A DNA stretch of 39,169 nucleotides from Atlanticothrix silvestris CENA357 (GCF_016056295.1 NZ_JAECZB010000075.1:1-39169); one strand, 5' to 3'; counted from the stretch's first letter, positions 15,651-25,608 are shown. Program-made: numbers and translations. The notes: generated by a model from the sequence alone, not told the origin.

Positions 15651-18600
15651 CTACTTTTTTTGTTGATTACAAATTAAGCGATCGCCTGCTTTGACTTCTG
15701 GGTTGGTTTGTAAATAATCCCGCACCAAGTTACAGCCGGATTTTAAGAGATCGAGATTGAGAATTTGCTCCAAATCCCACATCAGAACAATTTGGTCATC
15801 TCCACCAGAAGCTAGGGTTTTGCCATCGGGGCTGAAAGCAACAGCACTAACGTTAGAGGTATGTCCATTAAGGGTGGCGAGCAAAGTACCATCGGTTTTC
15901 CAAACTTTGATCGTATTATCAAAACTGGCAGCCGCTAACATTTGACCATCAGGGCTAAAGGCCACTCTGGTTAAACCAATGCTTTTACCATCAAAAATTC
16001 GTACCAAATCACCGCCTCGTTTCCAAAGTTTGACGGTGCCATCGCCGCTAGCAGAGGCAATAAATTGACTATCTGGGCTAATCGCCACACCAAACACTTC
16101 ACTATTATGTCCTGTTAATGTTCGATAGGGTTTTTCTAAAAGGCGATCGCTTGTTTGCGAAACCCAAAGTTTGACGGTGCCATCACCACTAGCGGAAGCA
16201 ATAAACTGCCCATCTGAACTATAAGCAACATCCCAAGTGCGGGCTGTGTGTGCTGGAATAGTTTGGTTTAATTGAAACTGTCCATTAGAATTGCGTTGCC
16301 ACAGTCTTAGTTGGCCATCAAATCCCACAGTTACCAGACTTTTGCTATCAGGACTGTAGCTAATACCTAAAAGACCAATACCTGGGCCATTGAGAATTGT
16401 TTGCTGATTGCGGTTTAGCTGCCATAATCTAACAGCGCCGCCAGAACCTACAATTGCTAGAGTCTGACCATCAGGGCTAAAGCTAAGACTGAGCATCCGG
16501 GAATCTTTTTCAACAATGGTTTTCGCCAAAGAACCGTCACGCCGCCAGAGTTTGACTTGTTTGCCAGCAACGGAGGCTAGGGTTTGGCCATCAAGACTGA
16601 ATGCCACCCCCCAGACCATTTCTTGATGACCATGCAAAAATTTAACTAAGGGTGGGTTGACTTTCCAGAGTCGAATGGTGTTGTCGTGGCTAGCAGAAGC
16701 AATTTCTTGACTATCAGGACTAAAGGCGATCGCTTGAATGTTGGAAGTATGACCCCGCAAAGTTCGCACTAAAGTACCATCTATTCGCCAGATTTTGATG
16801 GTTTTATCTGTACCAGTAGAAGCAATCATTTTTCCATCAGGGCTGAAAGCCACATTAAAGACTTCAGATGTATGTCCCGTAAAATTTCTTAGCAATGTGC
16901 CGTCTTGATTCCACAACCGTACTATATTATCTGCACCACCAGATATAAAAGTTTTGCCATCGGGGCTAAAAGCAACATTCCAAATTGTTGCCTGTCCGGC
17001 TGTGAATGTTTTGATCAGCGTTCCATCTAATCGCCAGAGCTTATTAGTGCCACCTACCATCGAAGAGGCAAGGGTTTGACCATCGGGGCTGAAGGCAATT
17101 CCCCATACACTACGCTCGTGTTTGAGGGTTCTGAGCAAAGTGCCATCTCGTCGCCAAAGCTTGACGCTAAAATCCCCACTGGCAGAGGCAATTGTTTGGC
17201 CATCAGGGCTAAAGGCAACTCGCCACACCGCAGACTTATGTCCTTTGAGGATTGTCAGCAATTTACCATCTATCGTCCAAAGACGGACAAGGCCATCAAT
17301 ACCAGCAACAACAATCTGCCGACTATCGGGGCTAAAGCGAACGCTATTTAATGCTGTAGAGTGTGGTAATGTTCTCACCAGTGTGCCATCTCGCCGCCAA
17401 AGTTTGACTGTACGATCAATGCTAGATGAAACAATCCACTTACCATCTGGACTAAAATCAACTCCTAAAACAATTCCTCGATGTCCCGATAAGCGATTAA
17501 ATTCACTAGCACCATAGACTGCTTGTTCCAAGACTTTGCGAGTTTGGCGATCCAAGGCATTTACGTTTGCCTGATTCCAAAGATGCAGCTGTTGGAATTT
17601 CAGCCGAGTTTGAATTGCTTGCACTAGAGCATCTAGACGTTGATTGGAATCAAAGCTGCCATTGGAAGCAGCAGCGATCGCCTGTACTTCACTGTTTGTT
17701 GCCTGTTGATATTGGTAAAATGCAATACCTCCCAGTACAACTGCGGCAAGGAATTTAATTGTCATTCCTGTTAGCAACCATCTCATCCAGCGTGCACTCT
17801 TTTGCTCGCTGGCCAGCCGGGCTTCAGTTTCTTGCAATCGTTCTGCTTCTAGTTTTCGCTTGGTTTCTTGGCGTTCTAGTTCTTGGCTAGCTGCCAAAAA
17901 TCGATAGTCTAAATCACTGAGACTGCGGCGCTGAGTCCAGTCTAAAACCTCTCGCAATGCTTGTCCCCGTAGTAAACGTGATTCATCCTGATAGCCTGAC
18001 GCTACCCAAGCATTGAATGCCTGGGAGTAAGGGCGTAAATTATTTAACTGCCTAGTTACCCATTCAGAGTTGAAGACACTGCGGTAAATAGAATTTTTAA
18101 TTCTCAGGTAGCCGTTGTACTTCTCAATTAATCCTGATAACAAAAGTTCTGTTTGTTCTCGACTGTCACCCACAGGTACGCAAAGATGATTAAGTATGTC
18201 TTTGTTTCCTGGTTCCTCTGCTTGTAACACCTGTTGATAAAGACCTAATAACCGTCTTGACTGGTTTTCGTTGAACAGTAAGCGATCGCGGATAGTACGG
18301 AGGTGTTCTGGTTCATCTTTGGCTTCCCAATGTTGGATAATGTGCGATCGCACTAATTGCTCTACCCAAAATGTTTCTGTTTGTGGCGGTAAATCAATTG
18401 TTTGTTTTGATTTTCCTACGGTAGTTTGAACAATGATCTGACAGAGTTTTTGAGTAAGAAACGGTTGTCCTCCTGTCCAGTAAATAATCTCTCGCAACAC
18501 TGCTTCTGGCTGGCTAATTACTCCTTTTAATCCTCCGAGCAATGGTGTAGCTTCATGTAATTGAAAGCCGTATAACTCAATGGCTGTCCCAATATTAAAG

Positions 18601-19208
18601 GGTGTGCGACGTTTGTCTGCAATTAAGTCTGACGGAGTGACTACACCAAATAATGCAAATCCTAAGCGTTGGAAATTCGGGTCACTTGCCTGCTGGTTGT
18701 AGCAATGACGAATCCAGGCAAAAAAGTCGCTTACAGGAAAATTCAAGCTCAGCAGACTGTCAATTTCATCAATGAAGATGAAAATGCGTCCAGCTTTCTT
18801 GTCTTTTAAAGAATAGCTTTGAACATTTGGCAGTAATACTTCTTCAACAAAATGGTGTAATTTTTGCACCGGCGAAAGACCTGCTTGCATATCCCACCAA
18901 TGCTGAAAACTGACTTTTTCCGCCAGATTTAAGCTGTAGAACAAGCTGATGATGATGCCTTTGTACCATTGCTCTGGAGTAGTATTTTCACTCCCCAACC
19001 GCGTCACATCTAAATAAACGCATTCATAACCTTCTGTTTTTAAACGTTTACAAGTTCGTTGTAATAGAGATGACTTACCCATCTGGCGAGAATTTAGGAC
19101 ATAACAAAAATCGCCTGCCTTTAGACTGGCATAAAGTTGTTCGTCTGCCTGACGAACAACGTATGTGGGATCATCACTGTGGAGACTGCCACCAACCTGA
19201 TATCTCAT
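15651..19208 (-). CDS. AAA-like NTPase with transmembrane segment and 14 WD40 repeats
   Basis: This is a 1185-residue protein. The AAA_35-like NTPase domain covers about residues 1-380: Walker A SRQMGKSSL (40-48) and Walker B IFIFIDEID (142-150). Winged-helix-like and coiled segments follow to about 470. One membrane helix lies at about 476-497, then a short helical region, then 14 WD40 repeats from about 571 to 1145. That number fits two seven-bladed propellers. Many blades carry FSPDG, SASGD and LW(R/K) motifs, and several end in DGT.(V/L).T. The C-terminus (SGCNLVRDYL and on) is typical of cyanobacterial WD40 proteins. It is likely a membrane-tethered signalling or scaffold NTPase. STAND-like sensing or defence is possible but not shown. 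The antisense frames inside are shadows caused by the repeats. Confidence 0.9.
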   Translation of the reverse strand: MRYQVGGSLHSDDPTYVVRQADEQLYASLKAGDFCYVLNSRQMGKSSLLQRTCKRLKTEGYECVYLDVTRLGSENTTPEQWYKGIIISLFYSLNLAEKVSFQHWWDMQAGLSPVQKLHHFVEEVLLPNVQSYSLKDKKAGRIFIFIDEIDSLLSLNFPVSDFFAWIRHCYNQQASDPNFQRLGFALFGVVTPSDLIADKRRTPFNIGTAIELYGFQLHEATPLLGGLKGVISQPEAVLREIIYWTGGQPFLTQKLCQIIVQTTVGKSKQTIDLPPQTETFWVEQLVRSHIIQHWEAKDEPEHLRTIRDRLLFNENQSRRLLGLYQQVLQAEEPGNKDILNHLCVPVGDSREQTELLLSGLIEKYNGYLRIKNSIYRSVFNSEWVTRQLNNLRPYSQAFNAWVASGYQDESRLLRGQALREVLDWTQRRSLSDLDYRFLAASQELERQETKRKLEAERLQETEARLASEQKSARWMRWLLTGMTIKFLAAVVLGGIAFYQYQQATNSEVQAIAAASNGSFDSNQRLDALVQAIQTRLKFQQLHLWNQANVNALDRQTRKVLEQAVYGASEFNRLSGHRGIVLGVDFSPDGKWIVSSSIDRTVKLWRRDGTLVRTLPHSTALNSVRFSPDSRQIVVAGIDGLVRLWTIDGKLLTILKGHKSAVWRVAFSPDGQTIASASGDFSVKLWRRDGTLLRTLKHERSVWGIAFSPDGQTLASSMVGGTNKLWRLDGTLIKTFTAGQATIWNVAFSPDGKTFISGGADNIVRLWNQDGTLLRNFTGHTSEVFNVAFSPDGKMIASTGTDKTIKIWRIDGTLVRTLRGHTSNIQAIAFSPDSQEIASASHDNTIRLWKVNPPLVKFLHGHQEMVWGVAFSLDGQTLASVAGKQVKLWRRDGSLAKTIVEKDSRMLSLSFSPDGQTLAIVGSGGAVRLWQLNRNQQTILNGPGIGLLGISYSPDSKSLVTVGFDGQLRLWQRNSNGQFQLNQTIPAHTARTWDVAYSSDGQFIASASGDGTVKLWVSQTSDRLLEKPYRTLTGHNSEVFGVAISPDSQFIASASGDGTVKLWKRGGDLVRIFDGKSIGLTRVAFSPDGQMLAAASFDNTIKVWKTDGTLLATLNGHTSNVSAVAFSPDGKTLASGGDDQIVLMWDLEQILNLDLLKSGCNLVRDYLQTNPEVKAGDRLICNQQKK

Positions 19209-19944
19209 TTAAGAAGAACTCAGAACACAGAATCCAGAATACCTCATAGATAAAGCCTAAAGACTTGATATTTAAAATTTATTTTTTCCAAGAATCTATA
19301 TTGCTTTTATATTTTTTACAATAAATTATGCATTTATTATTAACTGTCTTAATTGTCTTAAACTTACTTCTTTGTTTTTCTATTTTTGCACTTAGATATT
19401 TAACTATAATTGCTGGTATTTTCAAACAAAAAATCTTTATTGAATCAGACTTTAAGCTTAAACATACTTTCAAGAATAAGTAAGCTGATGGGAAAAAACA
19501 CAATTACCTTAAGAAAGATCAACAAGGCTAAAACCCTCTTTCCTACTGCCTTCTTCTAAATATCTGCTCATTCTACCATTAACCATTTAATATCAGTGTT
19601 TTAACTGTCTTAACTGTCTGAATCTGTGATTAAATTCTTGATGTAGTTTCTGAGAATATTTTGAAGTTTTGTAAAGAAAATATCCTTTTCAATAAAGTGC
19701 AGCGAATTAAGAGACATTTTGTGTTTGGGATTGCTCTGATTTAGATTATAAACACAACAAAATCAAAGATATGGAATGAGAACGAATTGGTAATTTGGAT
19801 ACGTAAGTAGTAGATGAGCAAGTGATATTACGTAGTTAGAAAAACTTACTATTTCTCTACATCAGCAAGAAAATGTGAAAAATACTGAATAAAAAAGTCA
19901 TCTTTTGGCAATTTATAGACGCAAGTGGGGAGTATACTTAACGT

Positions 19945-19976
19945 TTTATACTGATGAATCTACCCTTCAGTATAAA
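19945..19976 (+). promoter_or_regulatory. Perfect 10-bp inverted repeat upstream of the TPR gene
   Basis: TTTATACTGA (19945-19954) and TCAGTATAAA (19967-19976) pair around a 12-nt loop, about 150 bp before the TPR start. No T-run follows. It may be a regulator-binding site or a structured leader. Confidence 0.4.
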
Positions 19977-20111
19977 CTCTAGCGTTGTTGTACTGTTAGC
20001 AGGTATCGAAATTTACGGTTTATTAATATCTTCAAAAAAGGGAATAAATACAGTTTTCAAAAATCAAGATTTTTGTTTTAATGTACAAGAAAAAAAGTTC
20101 TTTAATATTTC

Positions 20112-20115
20112 AGGA
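20112..20115 (+). promoter_or_regulatory. Shine-Dalgarno AGGA supporting a GTG start
   Basis: AGGA lies 8 nt before GTG 20124, and the codons that follow encode a proper signal peptide. Confidence 0.6.
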
Positions 20116-20123
20116 AATTTACT

Positions 20124-20804
20124 GTGTACAAACGCATATCACTCATCGTTAGTGTCATGTTACTAGGATGTTATTCTGCTACTATCCCCTCGGTAGCTCA
20201 AGCTCAGGTTCTAGTGGCACAAGCTAGAAATCCTGAATTGAAGGAAATGTTAGAAGAAGGACGTAGATTAGTAGATGCTGGTGATTATAACGGCGCGATC
20301 GCTATTTATCAACAAGCCGCTACTATAGATTCCAAGAATGCCAAAATTTATTCTGGGATTGGCTACTTATACGCGCAACAAGGAAATTTCCAAGGGGCAC
20401 TAACCTCTTATCGTCGTGCTATTGCCATCAACCCCAACAATAGCGATTTTTACTATGCTGTGGGTTATATCAAAGGTAATTTGGGCGATACACCTGGGGC
20501 CAAGGAAGCTTATCGTCGTGCAATACAGCTAAATCGCAATCATGTCAATGCCTATTTGGGATTGGGTGTAACCCAAGCTCGAATGGGGGACTATACAGCA
20601 GCTAACTGGGCGTATGAACAGGCAATTAGCCTCGATAAGAACAATCCCCAAACTTATGAGTTTATGGCTTCAATGTATAAACAGCGACGACAAACAAAAC
20701 AAGCAAGTAGCGTGCTGCAAAAAGCTCGTGTCTTATATCAAAAACAGAATGACTCGGATGGAATGGCTAGGGTGGATGCCATGCTGCGAGAGTTAGGCGG
20801 GTAA
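20124..20804 (+). CDS. Exported tetratricopeptide repeat protein
   Basis: This is a 226-residue protein starting at GTG. The signal peptide (YKRISLIVSVMLLGCYSA) could end at a lipobox-like LLGC or at the type I site SVAQA. Both place the protein in the periplasm or on a membrane. About four TPR units follow from residue 44 to 190 (GDYNGAIAIYQQAATIDSKN, GNFQGALTSYRRAIAINPNN, GDTPGAKEAYRRAIQLNRNH, GDYTAANWAYEQAISLDKNN), with a helical tail. TPRs bind partner proteins. No catalytic domain is present. The gene is isolated by long non-coding regions on both sides. Confidence 0.85.
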   Translation: MYKRISLIVSVMLLGCYSATIPSVAQAQVLVAQARNPELKEMLEEGRRLVDAGDYNGAIAIYQQAATIDSKNAKIYSGIGYLYAQQGNFQGALTSYRRAIAINPNNSDFYYAVGYIKGNLGDTPGAKEAYRRAIQLNRNHVNAYLGLGVTQARMGDYTAANWAYEQAISLDKNNPQTYEFMASMYKQRRQTKQASSVLQKARVLYQKQNDSDGMARVDAMLRELGG

Positions 20805-21411
20805 AACCAATTTAATTAGCGTTTTATTAGTTAGTCAGAAGTGGAATGTGGGTTTGAGGAGTACCCAAATTTTTCGTTTTAAAGCAATTCCAAAACCAAC
20901 TGATAAATTTAATTGAGGCTGCATCCTGTAGTTCTTAACTTCATTGGCGATCGCGCATCTGTTTATTCTAAGATTCAGAATATAGCTCTACTTGGCATTG
21001 CGATCGCATCATAATTTGCCGGAAATCATATTCCAGTTATTTTCATCAAAAAATCATAAATAAAAGGTCAATTTGCTAAATTAGGCTATTAAACTCTATT
21101 AATTCTTAGATTTAATGAATTTGCTCAAATTTACTTGAGTATTATCAATGTTTGTCAATTTTATTTTCTTAAATCACATTCATGTTTCAAAAGATACTTT
21201 ATATTTCATGTTTATTGTATTTCATTGTTTTCAGCAATGGGATGTAAACTTATATCCAGCTTAGGTTTCGTGAATCGGTATTTTTAAATTTCCTCCCAAA
21301 ATCTCATCTTTTAATTGGTGAGTAAGATAAAATATCACTCCCTTAGAAGTATTGACATCTTAAATTTAGTAAGCAGTCGTATTGCATATTCTGAAAAAAC
21401 GTTATAAATTA
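20805..21411. other. Intergenic region with no gene seen
   Basis: About 600 bp of AT-rich DNA with two HIP1 octamers and short inverted repeats (for example ATTCT/AGAAT near 20970). No protein-like frame and no RNA gene were recognised. Confidence 0.4.
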
Positions 21412-21678
21412 TTAAGTTATAGGGGAATAATCAATTTGTATCTCAAAAACTAAATCCTCATTAAGTAAATCTACCGGGATGGGTTTAAACTTCACCAAAA
21501 CCTGAAACAGTACCGGAGATATATTTTTGTTTGGTAAAGCAAAGTTTCGGGCATAGAAACGGAACAATGAATCGTCTAAGAATATATCTGGTGTGACTGT
21601 TTCTAAAAAATATCTAATTACTTGAAGTGAAAAAACAGCTAGCTGCAATTCACTTAAAGGGTTATTGATTAAAACCAA
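21412..21678 (-). CDS. Possible small protein or gene remnant
   Basis: An 88-residue frame starting at TTG (21678), without a visible Shine-Dalgarno, preceded by an in-frame stop five codons upstream. Its composition is protein-like (LQLAVFSLQVIRYFLETVTP, then LFRFYARNFALPNKN). It could be a real short gene or the tail of a decayed one. No family is recognised. Confidence 0.35.
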   Translation of the reverse strand: MVLINNPLSELQLAVFSLQVIRYFLETVTPDIFLDDSLFRFYARNFALPNKNISPVLFQVLVKFKPIPVDLLNEDLVFEIQIDYSPIT

Positions 21679-21832
21679 ATTAAATGTAAATTAAGCTGCA
21701 TAAATTTTATCAGCTTAAGTTTTTTGTTGCCAGAATCTTCTTGATTCTTCAAAAAATTGTTTTTGTTATGCTGAAAATAGCAAAAATAATGACTACAGGC
21801 GCATCTATCTACTGCAAATACCCACATTTAAT

Positions 21833-21836
21833 GGAG
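21833..21836 (+). promoter_or_regulatory. Shine-Dalgarno of invertase 1
   Basis: GGAG within TTTAATGGAGT, 11 nt before ATG 21848. The same block, with the same spacing, precedes invertase 2 (GGAG at 23650-23653, ATG 23665), which shows that the leader was duplicated with the gene. Confidence 0.6.
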
Positions 21837-21847
21837 TTATTCCAACA

Positions 21848-23296
21848 ATGCATGTAAATGAATTACTAACAGATGAAAATATAGAAGAACAAGCATGGAG
21901 AGCGCTAGAGCAGTCAATTCTCTACTATCAAGGTCGTCCTGTTGGAACTGTAGCAGCCTATGATGCATCTGTAGAGGCACTAAATTATGACCAATGCTTT
22001 ATCAGAGATTTTGTGTCTTCAGCTTTAATTTTTCTGATTAAAGGTAGAACAGATATTGTTCGTAATTTTCTCGAAGAAACCTTAAAATTACAGCCTAAAG
22101 AAAGGGAATTAGATGCCTACAAACCTGGTAGAGGGTTAATACCAGCTAGTTTCAAAGTTGTATCAGTTAATGGTCAAGAATATTTAGAAGCAGATTTTGG
22201 TGAACACGCTATCGCCAGAGTCACACCTGTTGATTCCTGTCTATGGTGGATTATTTTATTGCGTGCTTATGTAATCGCCACCAAAGATTTTTCTATAGTC
22301 TATAAACCTGAATTTCAAAACGGTATCAGGTTAATCATGGAAATCTGTTTAGCGAACAGGTTTGATATGTACCCAACCCTGTTGGTTCCAGATGGCGCTT
22401 GTATGATTGACCGTCGTTTGGGTATTTATGGTCATCCTTTAGAAATTCAAGTTTTATTTTACACGGCACTACGCGCTGCTCGTGAGATGCTGATTTGTAA
22501 AGGTAATCAAGATATTGTGGCAGCAATTGATAACCGTTTACCGCTTTTATGCGCTCATATTCGCCAGCATTATTGGATAGATATTAATCGCCTAAATGCA
22601 ATTTATCGCTTCAAGAGTGAAGAATATGGCAAAACCGCAGTTAATCTATTCAATATATATGTAGACTCTCTTCCTTATTATGAATTAGATAAATGGCTAC
22701 CTCGCAAAGGTGGTTATTTAGCTGGTAATGTGGGGCCATCTCAATTAGATACTCGCTTCTTTTCGCTGGGTAACTTGATGGCTATCATTTCCGACCTTGC
22801 TACTGAAGAACAGTCTCACGCGATTATGACTCTCATCGAGGAAAGATGGGATGATTTGGTGGGGGATATGCCAATGAAAATCTGTTTTCCTGCTTTGGAA
22901 CATGAAGAGTACAGAATTGTCACAGGTTGTGACCCCAAAAATATACCCTGGTCTTATCATAATGCCGGCAGTTGGCCAGTCTTAATGTGGATGTTGGCAG
23001 CTGCATCTGTAAAAACGAATAAAACAGGTTTGGCCAGAAAGGCGATTGAAATTGCTCAAGCACGCCTCGGCGAAGATGAATGGCCAGAATACTACGATGG
23101 TAAGAAGGGACGACTAATTGGTAAACAAGCTAGAAAATATCAAACATGGACAATTACTGGGTATTTATTAGCAAAAGAATTAATAGCTAATCCTAGTTAT
23201 TTACCATTAGTCAGTTTTGATGAGTTACCCCCAGAAGCAGTTTCTAGAGCTTGTGAGTTTGAAATTGGTAGTGTAGATCCATACATGTCTCGATAA
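21848..23296 (+). CDS. GH100 alkaline/neutral invertase, catalytic residues intact
   Basis: This 482-residue cytoplasmic enzyme splits sucrose into glucose and fructose. GH100 blocks are all present: [12 protein letters not shown] (26-37), [11 protein letters not shown] (50-60), [11 protein letters not shown] (124-134), [15 protein letters not shown] (181-195), [29 protein letters not shown] and EWPEYYDG (411-418). The numbering coincides with Anabaena InvA as I recall it, whose catalytic pair is Asp188 and Glu414. Both are here: GAC at 22409-22411 and GAA at 23087-23089. The protein is probably the main sucrose-degrading enzyme of this locus. A paralogue follows 368 bp downstream. A Rho-independent terminator stands between them, so each has its own transcript. 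Confidence 0.93.
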   Translation: MHVNELLTDENIEEQAWRALEQSILYYQGRPVGTVAAYDASVEALNYDQCFIRDFVSSALIFLIKGRTDIVRNFLEETLKLQPKERELDAYKPGRGLIPASFKVVSVNGQEYLEADFGEHAIARVTPVDSCLWWIILLRAYVIATKDFSIVYKPEFQNGIRLIMEICLANRFDMYPTLLVPDGACMIDRRLGIYGHPLEIQVLFYTALRAAREMLICKGNQDIVAAIDNRLPLLCAHIRQHYWIDINRLNAIYRFKSEEYGKTAVNLFNIYVDSLPYYELDKWLPRKGGYLAGNVGPSQLDTRFFSLGNLMAIISDLATEEQSHAIMTLIEERWDDLVGDMPMKICFPALEHEEYRIVTGCDPKNIPWSYHNAGSWPVLMWMLAAASVKTNKTGLARKAIEIAQARLGEDEWPEYYDGKKGRLIGKQARKYQTWTITGYLLAKELIANPSYLPLVSFDELPPEAVSRACEFEIGSVDPYMSR

Positions 23297-23393
23297 CAAA
23301 ATTAGCGGGATTCATGGTGAATAAAATGGTTGAAATAATCGCAGTTACAACTATCTTAAAACTGTAAAAATTGTCCAGGATAAACAATATTTT

Positions 23394-23425
23394 AAAAGCC
23401 CTTTTGTAATTACATAGGGCTTTTT
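23394..23425 (+). terminator. Rho-independent terminator of invertase 1
   Basis: AAAAGCCC (23394-23401) pairs with GGGCTTTTT (23417-23425) and ends in T5. It lies about 100 bp after the stop. The remaining gap to 23664 holds a HIP1 site and the presumed promoter of invertase 2, and no gene. Confidence 0.85.
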
Positions 23426-23664
23426 ACATTTTTGCGATCGCTCTTTGTAAAAAATTCAGAAATATATCATAAAGTAAAATGAGAGAAGTGAAAAACTTGG
23501 GTTATCCTGAGAGAATGGATGATGGAATATAGTGCTGAATCGAGTGTGGCAAAAAGCTCAGTATCTATCTTATTCGTTAACCAATCAACAAGTATTGAAG
23601 CAGAAGAGACAAACCAAAGTATCATCTACTGCTAAAATCCAATTTAAATGGAGTGTTTCTCGCA

Positions 23665-25080
23665 ATGGAAAGAGAGGAATTAGCAATATCTGATGATCTA
23701 GAAGAACAAGCATGGAAACTATTAGAAAAGTCGATTATTTACTATCAAGGTCGCCCCATAGGAACTGTAGCTGCTTGTGATGCTTCAAAAGTAGCGTTGA
23801 ATTATGATCATTGTTTTGTCAGGGATTTTGTATCTTCAGCCTTGCTTTTTTTGATCAAAGGCAGATATGATATTGTCCGTAACTTTTTGGCAGAAACTTT
23901 AAAGTTACAACCTGTAGAAAGTCAATTTAATGCTTATAGGCCTACTCAAGGTTTAATACCTGCAAGCTTCAAAGTTGTATCAACAAACGACCAAGAATAT
24001 TTAGAATCAGATTTCGGTGAACATGCGATCGCTAGAGTTACATCGGTTGATTCTTGTCTATGGTGGATTATTATATTGCACGCTTATGTAAAAGCCACAA
24101 AAGATATAAATTTTGCCTTACAACCGGAATTTCAGCAAGGCATCATGTTAATTATGGAACTATGCCTAGCAACTCGGTTTGATATGTACCCGACGCTGTT
24201 AGTTCCAGATGGAGCTTGCATGATTTACCGACGTATGGGTATTTATGGATATCCTTTAGAAATCCAAGCTTTATTCTACACGGCATTGCGGGCTGCTCGT
24301 AAGTTATTGATTTGTGCAGGGGATGAAGAAATTGTCATTGGTATTGATAACCGCTTACCTTTATTAAGAGATCATATTCGTCATCATTATTGGATAGATA
24401 TGAAGCGATTGAATGTAATTTATCGCTTTAAAGGTGAAGAATATGGACACTTAGCAACCAATCAATTTAATATCTATCCAGATTCAATTCCCTATGCTAA
24501 CTTGGCTATTTGGTTGCCAAAACATGGTGGTTATCTAGCAGGTAATGTTGGGCCGTCACAGCTAGATACTCGTTTCTTCGCACTGGGAAATATGATGGCG
24601 ATTCTGTCTTCGCTAGCCAGCGAACAGCAATCACAAGCAATTATGAATCTCATTGAGGAACAATGGGACGATTTAGTAGGGGAAATGCCCATGAAAATCT
24701 GTTTCCCGGCTGTAGAAAAAGAAGAGTACAGAATTTTTACAGGATGCGACCCCAAAAATATACCTTGGTCACACCATAATGGTGGCAGTTGGCCAGTCTT
24801 AATGTGGTCGTTAATTGCTGCTGCTCAAAAAACAGGTAGAACAGATATTGGGAAACGCGCCATTGAAATGGCTCAAAAACGCCTTGGTGCAGATCAATGG
24901 CCAGAATATTATGATGGTACCAGAGGCTTGCTAATTGGTAAAGAAGCTAGGAGATGCCAAACCTGGACAATCACTGGATTCTTATTGGCAAAAGAACTGA
25001 TGCGAAACCCCAATCATTTAGAATTAATTAGTTTTGGCCAATTTGATTTGGAGAATGCTTCTCAAGCTTGCGAGTTGTAA
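23665..25080 (+). CDS. GH100 invertase paralogue lacking catalytic Asp188
   Basis: From ATG 23665 (GGAG 11 nt upstream, as in invertase 1) the product has 471 residues and aligns without gaps to its neighbour through the GH100 blocks. Glu414 is kept (WPEYYDG, GAA at 24904-24906). At position 188 the motif MIDRR reads MIYRR: codon TAC at 24226-24228 instead of GAC. Asp188 is the proposed general acid, so normal sucrose hydrolysis should be lost or much reduced. RVTPVDS also reads RVTSVDS, and YDQCF reads YDHCF. The reading frame is undamaged over its whole length, which argues for a retained function such as a sucrose-binding regulator or partner subunit (inference) rather than a decaying gene. 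It could also have changed substrate. Confidence 0.9.
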   Translation: MEREELAISDDLEEQAWKLLEKSIIYYQGRPIGTVAACDASKVALNYDHCFVRDFVSSALLFLIKGRYDIVRNFLAETLKLQPVESQFNAYRPTQGLIPASFKVVSTNDQEYLESDFGEHAIARVTSVDSCLWWIIILHAYVKATKDINFALQPEFQQGIMLIMELCLATRFDMYPTLLVPDGACMIYRRMGIYGYPLEIQALFYTALRAARKLLICAGDEEIVIGIDNRLPLLRDHIRHHYWIDMKRLNVIYRFKGEEYGHLATNQFNIYPDSIPYANLAIWLPKHGGYLAGNVGPSQLDTRFFALGNMMAILSSLASEQQSQAIMNLIEEQWDDLVGEMPMKICFPAVEKEEYRIFTGCDPKNIPWSHHNGGSWPVLMWSLIAAAQKTGRTDIGKRAIEMAQKRLGADQWPEYYDGTRGLLIGKEARRCQTWTITGFLLAKELMRNPNHLELISFGQFDLENASQACEL

Positions 25081-25086
25081 TTTTAA

Positions 25087-25608
25087 ACACAATACTCCTC
25101 AAATCCACATCGGGGATTGTTGAATAGTGAGCAAGTGCATCGGGTATATTTGGATGAATTGGGAGATATTTGTTCTCTGCCTTTGTGGGTAGCAGCAATG
25201 GTGTTAACGACTGTCAAGGAGGAAGAAGTACCCCAACAAGCCCGGTACTTGTTGAGTCGGACTCGTACCGAATTATCGTTATCAGGCAGTCGTGCGATAA
25301 TTGAGATAGTAACCACCATCATGACTTATCGGTTTGAGCAATTGAGTCGAGTGGAGATAGAAGCAATGTTAGACATTACGTTGAAGGAAACGAGGGTTTA
25401 TCGAGAAATTAAGGAGGAAGGACGGCAACAAGAGGCTGTTAATTTTGTTACTCGACTGTTAAGTAAGCGGTTTGGAGAATTGCCCCAGGAGTTGCGTTCT
25501 TTGGTTTTGGGTTTGCCACTGCCAATATTGGAAGAGTTGGGTGAAGCACTGCTGGATTTTACGAGTATGGCTGATTTGCAGGCTTGGCTGGAGGCGCGAA
25601 TCAATTAA
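25087..25608 (+). pseudogene. Truncated DUF2887/DUF4351-type (Rpn-like) protein remnant
   Basis: The frame opens just after TAA 25084-25086, directly behind the invertase 2 stop. It reads NPHRG-LLNSEQVHRVYLDELG and continues for about 165 residues to ELGEALLDFTSMADLQAWLE. This is the C-terminal half of the large cyanobacterial DUF2887/Rpn-type family, with the C-terminal DUF4351-like region (FVTRLLSKRFGELPQELR). The N-terminal nuclease-fold half, which should precede NPHR, is missing. The only possible start is TTG 25117. The abrupt junction suggests a deletion or insertion that removed the 5' half. A shortened translated product is possible but unlikely to be a nuclease. Confidence 0.7.

Larger units (their letters stand above)
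19209..20123. other. Long AT-rich intergenic region
   Basis: About 900 bp between the divergent AAA-WD40 and TPR genes, with no gene that I trust. It holds two runs of TAACTGTCT spaced 10 bp (near 19340 and 19602), a perfect 10-bp inverted repeat at 19945-19976, and a TTTATACTGA-type promoter-like area. The lysine-rich 74-residue frame (19279-19503) and the 70-residue frame at 19954 look non-coding. Confidence 0.4.

Noticed and set aside
17122-17517. 131-residue frame antisense to the WD40 region
   Set aside because: Periodic sequence is a shadow of the WD40 repeats on the other strand.
19279-19503. 74-residue lysine-rich frame
   Set aside because: Low-complexity AT-rich DNA, no Shine-Dalgarno, no protein-like pattern.
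19954-20166. 70-residue frame before the TPR gene
   Set aside because: It overlaps the GTG start and signal peptide of the TPR gene in another frame.
24226-24270. GHPLEIQ to GYPLEIQ change in invertase 2 as a second active-site loss
   Set aside because: From memory, plant alkaline/neutral invertases also have GYP here, so only the Asp188 change is treated as disabling.
25087-25608. Intact Rpn-type nuclease
   Set aside because: The N-terminal half with the nuclease fold is missing and the frame begins directly after the invertase stop.
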